From assembly GCA_030428705.1 (NCBI GenBank), contig JAUIDI010000005.1:1-64000 (forward strand): a stretch of DNA of 64,000 nucleotides, read 5' to 3'. Of the stretch, positions 9,470 through 16,515 are shown piece after piece. The notes beneath the pieces are model-generated. The model made no database searches and was not told the origin of the DNA. It saw nothing but the letters and a program-made list of their open reading frames with translations. Every line of letters begins with the position of its first letter. Positions within the stretch are counted from its first letter, which is position 1. Source of the DNA: Bacteroidia bacterium. Its GTDB lineage: Bacteria > Bacteroidota > Bacteroidia > Flavobacteriales > Flavobacteriaceae. Both the position numbers and the translations under genes were made by a program.

Positions 9470-9607
9470 CCAAGCTTTAGGGTAATTGATTTAATATAAA
9501 AATTATGAGACAGCATTAACCCCGCAAGGGGGATGAAAATCAACAATCAAGACTTGCTAAATCGCCCATGGGGGCGAATAATCCATAATTTTAAATAAAT
9601 CAATAAG
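9470..9607 (+). promoter_or_regulatory. Structured leader with two tiny reading frames ahead of glutamate dehydrogenase
   Basis: The leader contains four elements in tight succession. First is a five-codon frame ATG-AGA-CAG-CAT-TAA at 9505-9519 (M-R-Q-H-stop). Directly after its stop comes a hairpin CCCC-GCAA-GGGG (9520-9531) with a GNRA-type loop. A 21-codon frame at 9533-9598 then starts one base past that hairpin. Inside it is a second hairpin, CGCCC-ATGG-GGGCG (9563-9576). The 21-codon frame stops nine bases before the dehydrogenase ATG. The order suggests control by translation of the leader or a structured RNA element. No known riboswitch was recognised and the regulatory role is inferred. 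Confidence 0.45.
9533..9598 (+). CDS. Possible 21-aa leader peptide
   Basis: ATG at 9533 opens 21 codons ending with TAA at 9596-9598. The peptide is basic and contains the stretch NRPWGRIIHNFK. It resembles no family known to me. It ends nine bases before the ATG of the glutamate dehydrogenase and its ATG sits one base past a GC-rich hairpin, so a cis-acting leader is more likely than a separate functional peptide. It may also be chance in a structured RNA. Confidence 0.25.
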   Translation: MKINNQDLLNRPWGRIIHNFK

Positions 9608-10840
9608 ATGAAGGAGTTACTTAAGATATATGAGGACAAACAGCCTGAAATCGTTTTCAATTGGAAAGATCCCGAAACCGAGGCAGAAGGTTGGGCGGTT
9701 ATAAATTCGCTGAGGGGCGGGGCGGCAGGCGGTGGTACCCGAATGCGAGAAGGCCTTGATATGAACGAAGTGCTTTCGTTGGCCAAGACCATGGAGGTGA
9801 AATTTACCGTGTCCGGGCCACCGATAGGCGGAGCCAAATCGGGCATCAACTTCAATCCCAACGATCCACGAAAAAAAGGGGTTTTAGAAAGGTGGTACAA
9901 TGCCGTCGCACCCTTGTTGAAAAGTTATTATGGTACCGGGGGCGATTTAAATGTCGATGAGATCCATGAGGTCATTCCCATAACAGAAGATGCCGGGGTG
10001 TGGCATCCGCAAGAAGGTGTCTTCAATGGACACTTCAAACCGACCGAAGCCGATAAGATCAACAGGATTGGACAACTTCGATTGGGTGTTATCAAGGCAT
10101 TGGAAAGCAAGAAGTACTCGCCCGATATTTCAAGAAAATATAGAGTGGCCGATATGATTACCGGCTACGGTGTCGCCGAAGCGGTACGACATTACTACGA
10201 TATTTTTGGTGGAAATGTTATGGGGAAAAGGGCCGTCGTACAGGGTTTCGGCAATGTAGGTGGTGCAGCGGCCTTTTATTTGGCACAAATGGGTGCCAAG
10301 GTCGTGGGTATCATCGATCGCGCCGGGGGTGTCATTAAGGAAGAAGGTTTTTCTTTTGAGGAAATACAATCGTTCTTTCTCAATAAAAAAGGAAATAACC
10401 TGATGGCCGATCCCGACCTGATGATTCCTTTCGAGGAAATCAATGAGCGAATTTGGACGCTTCCCACAGAAATATTCCTGCCTTGCGCAGCTTCTCGGCT
10501 TATTACCAAAGAACAGATCGCCAAAATGATCGATACGGGACTCGAGGTCGTTTCTTGTGGTGCCAATGTACCCTTTGCCGATAAGGAAATTTTCTTTGGT
10601 CCAATCATGGAATATACGGACGGACGGGTAAGCCTCATTCCCGATTTTATTTCAAATTGTGGAATGGCCCGGGTTTTTGCCTATTTTATGGAAAAAAGGG
10701 TGGGGATTGATGATAATTTAATATTTAATGACACTTCCGATACGATTAGAAAAGCAATTTTAAATATCTTTAGCCAGAATCCCTCGAAAACCAATTTGAG
10801 CAGAACCGGATTTGAAATTGCACTGAAACAACTGATTTAA
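9608..10840 (+). CDS. Glu/Leu/Phe/Val family dehydrogenase (probably glutamate dehydrogenase)
   Basis: This 410-aa enzyme reversibly deaminates an amino acid, most likely glutamate to 2-oxoglutarate, with NAD(P). The N-terminal dimerisation and substrate domain has GPPIGGAKSG at about 71-80 with the conserved Lys, and the GTGGDLNVDE segment that holds the catalytic Asp. The C-terminal Rossmann domain has QGFGNVGG at about 212-219. The length matches the family. With gltBD 1.8 kb away, the region encodes both routes linking ammonium and glutamate. Use of another amino acid (Leu or Val) cannot be excluded from sequence alone. It is probably controlled through its unusual leader. Confidence 0.88.
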   Translation: MKELLKIYEDKQPEIVFNWKDPETEAEGWAVINSLRGGAAGGGTRMREGLDMNEVLSLAKTMEVKFTVSGPPIGGAKSGINFNPNDPRKKGVLERWYNAVAPLLKSYYGTGGDLNVDEIHEVIPITEDAGVWHPQEGVFNGHFKPTEADKINRIGQLRLGVIKALESKKYSPDISRKYRVADMITGYGVAEAVRHYYDIFGGNVMGKRAVVQGFGNVGGAAAFYLAQMGAKVVGIIDRAGGVIKEEGFSFEEIQSFFLNKKGNNLMADPDLMIPFEEINERIWTLPTEIFLPCAASRLITKEQIAKMIDTGLEVVSCGANVPFADKEIFFGPIMEYTDGRVSLIPDFISNCGMARVFAYFMEKRVGIDDNLIFNDTSDTIRKAILNIFSQNPSKTNLSRTGFEIALKQLI

Positions 10841-10902
10841 CGATTTGGTTCTTTTGATGAATATTTGATATATTTCAAGCGGACCACTAAAACCGACTGA
10901 AC

Positions 10903-12276
10903 ATGGAAACCATCATTGTCATTGTATTTGTTGTGGGTTATCTCGCAATAACCATGGAGCATAACCTGAAAATCGATAAGCTGATTCCAGCTTTGGCCAT
11001 GATGGCTATTTTGTGGGCAATTATTGCATTGGCCCATATGCCGGTATTCGAGGTCAATGCCGACCTTAAAGAATTGGAGCCAAGCCATTTGGATGAAATG
11101 CTATTGCATCATCTGGGTAAGACGGCCGAGATTCTCGTCTTTTTGTTGGGGGCAATGACAATAGTGGAAATCATTGACTATTTTGACGGTTTCGCCACGA
11201 TCAAAGGTTTCATACGAACGAAGAGCAAGCGTAGACTTTTATGGCTTTTTTCAATATTGGCATTTATTCTTTCGGCCATAATAGATAATTTGACCGCAAC
11301 TATCGTACTTGTCACGATTTTACAAAAGGTGATCAGTGATAGAAATACCCGGCTTTGGTTTGCAGGGATGATTATTATTGCGGCCAACGCAGGGGGGGCA
11401 TGGTCGCCCATAGGCGATGTTACAACGACGATGCTATGGATCGGCAATAAGGTGACCGCATTACAATTGATAGAACATGTACTGCTGCCCTCGATTGTTT
11501 GTATGGTCGTACCCGTGTTGGTTGCGAGCCGGTACAAGGCTTTTAAGGGTAATATCGAAAGTGATATGGATTCTTTGGACGAGCCGAAATCGAGATTCGG
11601 GGCGACAATGTTGTACTTGGGCCTGGGCGCCATAGTGTTCGTGCCGATATTCAAGACGATTACGCATTTGCCGCCGTATGTAGGCATGATGCTTTCATTG
11701 GCTGTTGTGGCGACCTTTGCCGAGATTTATAGTAATTCGAAGTTCACGATTTCCGATGCGGTCGATGTTCCCGGTGAGAGCGATTCGCATGGTCACCATA
11801 GTCCGGTTCATGCCTCGCTTTCAAAAATTGAACTGCCCAGTATTCTATTTTTCTTAGGGATATTGATGGCGGTTGCAGCTATGGAATCTTTGGGATTGCT
11901 TTTCCATTTTGCCGAAAGTCTGGATCGAACTATGCCTATGTTAGGGACTGAATCGATCGGGGAACATGTATCGGATCTAGTAGTCTTGATATTGGGTGTT
12001 GGATCTGCGGTTATTGACAATGTGCCCTTGGTCGCGGCCAGTATGGGGATGTTCTCTGTGCCGATCGATGATCCGGTTTGGCATTTTATTGCCTATTCGG
12101 CCGGAACAGGTGGCAGTATGTTGATAATAGGCTCGGCGGCGGGAGTCGTAGCCATGGGCATGGAAAAAATAGACTTCTTTTGGTATCTAAAGAAAATTGC
12201 CTGGTTGGCGTTCCTCGGATTTATTGGTGGAGCGGTTGCTTTTATATTAATGCGAAATTTAGTGTTGAACGCATAA
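10903..12276 (+). CDS. nhaD: Na+/H+ antiporter, NhaD family
   Basis: This 457-aa inner-membrane protein is built almost entirely of hydrophobic helices, of the type that exchanges internal Na+ for external H+. NhaD-type hallmarks are the SAIIDNLTATIV segment near residues 125-137, the GGAWSPIGDVTTTMLW segment, and the second IDNVPLVAASMGM half-site in the C-terminal half, which together reflect the internal repeat of the ion transporter superfamily. It lies 62 bp after the dehydrogenase gene and 50 bp before exbB on the same strand, so it may be cotranscribed with either. A Na+ extrusion role would fit a marine host. Confidence 0.92.
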   Translation: METIIVIVFVVGYLAITMEHNLKIDKLIPALAMMAILWAIIALAHMPVFEVNADLKELEPSHLDEMLLHHLGKTAEILVFLLGAMTIVEIIDYFDGFATIKGFIRTKSKRRLLWLFSILAFILSAIIDNLTATIVLVTILQKVISDRNTRLWFAGMIIIAANAGGAWSPIGDVTTTMLWIGNKVTALQLIEHVLLPSIVCMVVPVLVASRYKAFKGNIESDMDSLDEPKSRFGATMLYLGLGAIVFVPIFKTITHLPPYVGMMLSLAVVATFAEIYSNSKFTISDAVDVPGESDSHGHHSPVHASLSKIELPSILFFLGILMAVAAMESLGLLFHFAESLDRTMPMLGTESIGEHVSDLVVLILGVGSAVIDNVPLVAASMGMFSVPIDDPVWHFIAYSAGTGGSMLIIGSAAGVVAMGMEKIDFFWYLKKIAWLAFLGFIGGAVAFILMRNLVLNA

Positions 12277-12326
12277 TTTAATCGATAAAATACCGTTATA
12301 AGGGCAAATCAACTAAGAGAAATTAT

Positions 12327-13019
12327 ATGTTTTTGATGCAAGACCTTGCCACTGACCCTACCACAGGCGAAGTACTATCTGAAGAAAAGACCCTTTCGGT
12401 AATGGATTTGATTTTTAGCGGTGGCACCGGAAGTGTCCTAATTATTTCCGTATTGTTCATTATGCTTGCCGTTGCACTTTATATCTACTTTGAACGTTTG
12501 TTGGCGGTCAATGCAGCCTCTAAGATCGACAGTAACTTTATGAACCAAATTCGCGACCATGTGACGAACGGTAAATTGGAGGCGGCCAAAATACTGTGTG
12601 CGCAAACCGATTCCCCTGTCGCCCGATTGACGGAAAAAGGAGTGTCGAGAATCGGAAAACCATTAGATGATATCAATACCGCAATTGAAAATGCGGGAAC
12701 TTTAGAGGTCTATAAATTGGAGAAAAACGTTAGCATTTTAGCCACGGTGGCTGGTGCGGCGCCGATGATCGGCTTCCTTGGAACCGTGATCGGCATGATT
12801 TTGGCGTTTCACGAAATGGCCACAAGTGGAGGCCAGGCCGAAATGGGCTCCTTGGCATCGGGTATCTATACGGCCATGACGACTACGGTCGCCGGATTGA
12901 TCGTTGGTATTATCGCTTATATGGGTTATAACCATTTGGTCAACCGTACCGACAAGGTCGTTCATAAAATGGAGGCAAATGCGGTAGAATTCCTGGATCT
13001 CTTGAACGAACCGCTTTAA
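12327..13019 (+). CDS. exbB: MotA/TolQ/ExbB proton channel family protein
   Basis: This 230-aa protein is the proton-conducting subunit of a TonB-type energising complex in the inner membrane. There is one hydrophobic segment near the N terminus (about 29-52), then a cytoplasmic loop (about 55-130), then two more membrane helices. The first of these contains GAAPMIGFLGTVIGMI and the last contains ASGIYTAMTTTVAGLIVGI, both typical of MotA/ExbB domains. It is followed after nine bases by exbD and then a TonB-like gene, so one operon is likely. The gene may equally be called tolQ. Confidence 0.93.
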   Translation: MFLMQDLATDPTTGEVLSEEKTLSVMDLIFSGGTGSVLIISVLFIMLAVALYIYFERLLAVNAASKIDSNFMNQIRDHVTNGKLEAAKILCAQTDSPVARLTEKGVSRIGKPLDDINTAIENAGTLEVYKLEKNVSILATVAGAAPMIGFLGTVIGMILAFHEMATSGGQAEMGSLASGIYTAMTTTVAGLIVGIIAYMGYNHLVNRTDKVVHKMEANAVEFLDLLNEPL

Positions 13020-13028
13020 TCCTGGAAT

Positions 13029-13415
13029 ATGAAATTGAAAGGAAGAAATAAAGTAAGTCCCGATTTCAGTATGTCGTCGATGACTGATATCGTTTTTTTG
13101 TTGTTGATATTTTTCATGCTGACGGCAAACTCACCCAATGCGTTGGATTTGTTGTTGCCCAAGGCAAAGGGTAAATCGACCAATACCCAGAATGTTTCCG
13201 TGAGTATCGACAAGAACTTACAGTATTTTGTGAACAACGAGAGAATAAACGGAGAATACATAGAAATTGAATTAAAAAAAGCACTCGAAGGTCAAGACAA
13301 ACCGACAATTATCCTGAGGGCCGAAGAAAGCGTTGCGATCAAGGAGGCCGTTAACGTCATGGATATTGCCAACCGCAATAATTATAAGGTTATCTTGGCA
13401 GTGCGACCCAATTAA
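13029..13415 (+). CDS. exbD: ExbD/TolR family biopolymer transport protein
   Basis: This 128-aa partner of ExbB has a single N-terminal membrane helix and a periplasmic domain. The key residue is the Asp in SSMTDIVFLLLIFFML (about 16-32), the conserved proton-carrying Asp of ExbD/TolR. The C-terminal region reads AVNVMDIANRNNYKVILA as in the family. It ends three bases before the next gene. Confidence 0.93.
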   Translation: MKLKGRNKVSPDFSMSSMTDIVFLLLIFFMLTANSPNALDLLLPKAKGKSTNTQNVSVSIDKNLQYFVNNERINGEYIEIELKKALEGQDKPTIILRAEESVAIKEAVNVMDIANRNNYKVILAVRPN

Positions 13416-13418
13416 CGC

Positions 13419-14363
13419 ATGTCGTTCTTAGATACGAGACACAAGAAAAAATCCTTTACACTAACAACGTTATTGTTAAGTGTACTCCTGCTTGTTTTAT
13501 TCTACATTGGCCTGACTTATATGGATCCCCCCATCGAAAATGGAATCACTATTAATTTCGGAACGACGGATTTCGGTAGTGGTCAAGTACAGCCAAAAGA
13601 AAAAATCCGTTCGGAACCTTTGGATACGCCGCCCGTAGAACCGACCAAACAAGAAGAGGTAGTCGAGGAAACGGCGGAGGAAGTAGTGGAAGAAGAACCG
13701 GAAGAAACAGTGGTCAAGGAAGCTCCTTCTGAAAAAGTGCTTACCCAAGAGAATGAAGAGGCCATCAAAATAAAGCAAGCCCAAGAAGCCAAGAGAAAGG
13801 CAGAAGATGCTGCTAGGGAAGCCCAACGCAAAAAAGAAGCAGAGGCCCAAAAAGCAAAGGCCGAAGCCGAACGAAGGGCAGAAGAGCAACGCAGGGCGGA
13901 AGAGAAAAAAAGACAGGAACAAGAGGCCAAAAAGAAAAAATTGGATGAGTTGATGGGCGGTCTGAACAAATCGGACGGAAGTGCCTCGGGTAGTGAAGGC
14001 GACGATGACCGGGCAGGTGATAAAGGCTCTCCCGATGGCGATCCCTATGCCACAAGTTATTATGGTAGTCCTGGTTCGGGTAGCGGTACGGGTGGTTATG
14101 GACTCAATGGCCGGTCGTTGGTAAGTAAAGGCAAGGTCCAGCAAGAATGTAATGAAGCAGGAAGGGTAGTCGTCAAAATCGTCGTAGATAGAAACGGTAA
14201 TGTCGTTAGTGCAACACCGGGGGTCAAAGGAACTACCAACAATGCACCCTGTCTTCTAGACCCTGCCAAAAAAACGGCCTTCATGCATAAATGGAACCTT
14301 GATTCTAATGCGCCCAGCCAGCAGATAGGATTCGTAGTGGTCAATTTCAAACTGGGCGAGTGA
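13419..14363 (+). CDS. TonB-like energy transducer
   Basis: This 314-aa protein has one membrane helix (about 14-34), a long periplasmic spacer and a C-terminal TonB-like domain. The spacer first has Pro/Glu/Val-rich sequence (about 65-110), then a highly charged Ala/Glu/Lys/Arg helix (about 115-180) likely to form a long rod, then a Gly/Ser-rich linker (about 185-230). The last 85 residues contain the GRVVVKIVVDRNGNV strand and a pair of Cys residues (in QQECNEAG and APCLLDP) that could bridge. It overlaps the following folC start in GTGA. It most likely couples ExbBD to outer-membrane receptors such as the SusC protein. TolA is an alternative. Confidence 0.8.
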   Translation: MSFLDTRHKKKSFTLTTLLLSVLLLVLFYIGLTYMDPPIENGITINFGTTDFGSGQVQPKEKIRSEPLDTPPVEPTKQEEVVEETAEEVVEEEPEETVVKEAPSEKVLTQENEEAIKIKQAQEAKRKAEDAAREAQRKKEAEAQKAKAEAERRAEEQRRAEEKKRQEQEAKKKKLDELMGGLNKSDGSASGSEGDDDRAGDKGSPDGDPYATSYYGSPGSGSGTGGYGLNGRSLVSKGKVQQECNEAGRVVVKIVVDRNGNVVSATPGVKGTTNNAPCLLDPAKKTAFMHKWNLDSNAPSQQIGFVVVNFKLGE

Positions 14364-15571
14364 CCTACGAAACGACGCTTGATTGGATGTTCTCCAGACT
14401 TCCAATGTACCAACAAAAAGGTAAAATTGCCTATACCGGAAAGCTCGACAATATCAAGGCGCTTTCGGAACACTTAGGAAATCCCGAAACAAAGTTTAAA
14501 AGCATCCACGTAGCCGGAACCAATGGCAAAGGTTCGAGCAGTCATATGTTGGCCTCCATTCTTCAAGAGGCCGGTTATAAGGTCGGGCTATATACTTCAC
14601 CACATTTGAAGGATTTTCGAGAACGCATCCGAATCAATGGCAAACCTGTAGGTAAAAAGTTCGTTGTCGATTTCGTTGCGCGCAACAAATCTTTTTTTGA
14701 AGAGAAAAAGTTGTCTTTTTTTGAAATGACAGTAGGTATGGCCTTCGAATATTATGCTGAGAGCAAAGTTGATATTGCAGTCATTGAAGTTGGTCTCGGA
14801 GGGCGTTTGGACTCTACCAATATAATCGTACCCGAAGTTTGCCTAATTACGAATATAGGTATGGACCATCTTGATTTTTTGGGCGATACACTTCAAAAAA
14901 TTGCAATGGAAAAAGCAGGAATTATCAAGAAGGGAATACCTGTCATAGTCAGCGAATACCAGAACGCCGTTGCCCCCATATTTGAATCGGTTGCCAAGAA
15001 CAATGACGCAAAACTGGTGTTTGCCGAAAAAGAAGTTTTAGATAGGTTCGATACATCCTTATTAGGGGATTACCAACAAAAAAATATCAAGGGAGTCATT
15101 GTAACCGTCAAAGAGCTAAAAAATTTTGACGTCCATGAAAAGGAAATCAAATCAGGCCTTTTAAAAGTTGTCGAGAATACAGGACTAATGGGCAGATGGC
15201 AGGTACTTCGAGATCGTCCGAAAGTAATCTGTGATACCGCGCATAATAGTGAAGGGCTATCGTTGGTTTTGGAGCAAATTAAAAAACAGGAGTATGATAA
15301 ACTCCATATCGTTTTAGGTTTTGTGAAAGATAAGAACTTGGACACCATACTACCCCTTTTTCCTAAAAACGCCAATTATTATTTCGCAAAACCTAATATT
15401 CCGAGAGGGCTTGATGTTACCATTTTAAAACAAAAGGCGGCAGAATTTAAACTTATTGGTGATGCTTTTCCTTCAGTTGGTAAAGCATTTAGAGCTGCTC
15501 TGAAACGTTCGGAAAAAGATGATTTTATTTTCGTGGGAGGAAGTACTTTTGTAGTAGCCGAAGTGGTATGA
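14360..15571 (+). CDS. folC: Folylpolyglutamate/dihydrofolate synthase
   Basis: This 403-aa Mur-ligase family enzyme adds glutamate to folate, and in bacteria often also makes dihydrofolate from dihydropteroate. The ATP loop GTNGKGS is at 53-59, followed by the family's SPHLKDFRERI segment. The start is GTG at 14360, overlapping the stop of the TonB-like gene. It is preferred over the ATG at 14387 because the first ten residues (TYETTLDWMF) resemble the usual FolC N terminus. Pairing with exbBD/tonB looks like operon economy, not function. folA and thyA of the same pathway lie 43-46 kb downstream. Confidence 0.93.
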   Translation: MTYETTLDWMFSRLPMYQQKGKIAYTGKLDNIKALSEHLGNPETKFKSIHVAGTNGKGSSSHMLASILQEAGYKVGLYTSPHLKDFRERIRINGKPVGKKFVVDFVARNKSFFEEKKLSFFEMTVGMAFEYYAESKVDIAVIEVGLGGRLDSTNIIVPEVCLITNIGMDHLDFLGDTLQKIAMEKAGIIKKGIPVIVSEYQNAVAPIFESVAKNNDAKLVFAEKEVLDRFDTSLLGDYQQKNIKGVIVTVKELKNFDVHEKEIKSGLLKVVENTGLMGRWQVLRDRPKVICDTAHNSEGLSLVLEQIKKQEYDKLHIVLGFVKDKNLDTILPLFPKNANYYFAKPNIPRGLDVTILKQKAAEFKLIGDAFPSVGKAFRAALKRSEKDDFIFVGGSTFVVAEVV

Positions 15572-15586
15572 TTTTTCTTTTTTTCT

Positions 15587-15617
15587 TTTGGGAGTATCTA
15601 AAACTGTTCTATATTTG
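15587..15617 (+). promoter_or_regulatory. Promoter of tRNA-Val(TAC)
   Basis: TTTG at 15587-15590 is followed after exactly 19 bases by TATATTTG at 15610-15617, a full match to the Bacteroidota sigma-70 pattern TTTG-N19-TAnnTTTG. The tRNA starts 14 bases after the -7 box. Confidence 0.75.
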
Positions 15618-15630
15618 CACACCTTTTTAA

Positions 15631-15705
15631 GGGCAATTAGCTCAGTTGGTTCAGAGCACCTCGTTTACACCGAGGGGGTCGGGGGTTCGAGCCCCTCATT
15701 GCCCA
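15631..15705 (+). tRNA. tRNA-Val, anticodon TAC
   Basis: This is a full cloverleaf. Acceptor GGGCAAT pairs with ATTGCCC. The D arm is AGCTCAGTTGGTTCAGAGC, the anticodon stem is CCTCG/CGAGG around loop TTTACAC, and the T arm contains GGTTCGAGCC. Discriminator A is at 15705 and CCA is not encoded. The anticodon TAC reads Val codons. Confidence 0.97.
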
Positions 15706-15710
15706 CAAAA

Positions 15711-15739
15711 GCGACCCGCCTTGGCGGGTCGCTTTTTTT
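15711..15739 (+). terminator. Intrinsic terminator after tRNA-Val(TAC)
   Basis: GCGACCCGCC (15711-15720) pairs with GGCGGGTCGC (15723-15732), followed by seven T. The stem is strong and starts six bases after the tRNA end. Confidence 0.92.
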
Positions 15740-16515
15740 ATATCCAATGTATTGGCTTTAGGTAGTAATTTGAGTTCGAGTAAATCGTTAGGGTAGTCAA
15801 AAAGATAGAGGTTTATTTCCCATTTTCTCTTAGAATTTCATTTCATCCTTACTATTTAGTCGTGAAAGTCCTGCCACGAAAACATAGATAAAGCCTGTGT
15901 AGGTCGTTGTATTTAGTGTACTTGATTGCCCTAGATTTATCTTTGTAATAATGTTAACCCCACGGAACTTGAACTTCATGGACGTTATCATTGGTAAAGA
16001 CTGTACAATTAAGAATACAGGCCGGCTGAGTTCAAAGGCATTATTGAATCGTAAAACCATCAACATTGGTAATATACGGTTCATAAATAAAGACCAAACC
16101 TAGTTTTTAAGATTTGAACCACGATTAGAAGAAGCGATTTAATGTTTGGTAAGTTTTTAATCTTACTATGAGATTCGTATCAAAAGACATAAAATAATTG
16201 CTCGTTGTAGAAAAAACAGTGGTTTTTTTGTGATTATCATCAAATATTTTAAAGGATTCTAATATTCCCCTGAAAACAATTTGACTTGACTTTAAACTCT
16301 AAAATTCATGAATTTTAGAGTTTTTTAACGTGTCTGTCATCCATCTACTATACTATAAGTTTAATTTGGACTATCAAAATTCTTGAATAGCTAGTCAAAA
16401 TGTAAAACGTGGGCAATTGGTTGCCAAGACCGGTAATCATGAAACTTTCGATATTTTACGCGAACCTTGCTTTTTGGGAATATTAGGATTAACTAACTTA
16501 AAAACTCAACTTTTT
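15740..16515. other. Long gene-poor stretch before susC
   Basis: No clear gene lies in about 780 bases. A plus-strand frame of 50 codons runs from 15951 to 16103, with a centre reading VIIGKDCTIKN that faintly recalls a hexapeptide-repeat acyltransferase. An 84-codon minus-strand frame (15830-16084) overlaps it, so at most one is real. The stretch contains a 14-bp perfect inverted repeat at 16294-16323. The part after 16330 should hold the susC promoter, but no clean TTTG-N19-TAnnTTTG pair is seen. The reading frame upstream of Met 16516 has no signal-like sequence. Confidence 0.6.
16294..16326 (+). terminator. Perfect inverted repeat with T run (terminator or attenuator)
   Basis: AAACTCTAAAATTC (16294-16307) and GAATTTTAGAGTTT (16310-16323) form a 14-bp perfect stem around a two-base centre, ending in six T. 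It is AT-rich and could act as an intrinsic terminator on the plus strand. No gene is seen directly before it, so it may end an unseen RNA or insulate susC about 190 bp downstream. Confidence 0.55.

Noticed and set aside
13497-14144. Long phenylalanine-rich minus-strand frames opposite the TonB-like gene
   Set aside because: They are mirror frames of the Lys/Glu/Ala-rich spacer. The plus-strand frame fits the exbBD-tonB-folC operon.
15830-16084. 84-codon minus-strand frame in the gap before susC
   Set aside because: No recognisable family. It overlaps an equally weak plus-strand frame and lies in a gene-poor stretch.
16425-16450. Possible LacI-type operator around ACCGGT upstream of susC
   Set aside because: Only the central six bases are symmetric and no LacI-family gene is nearby.
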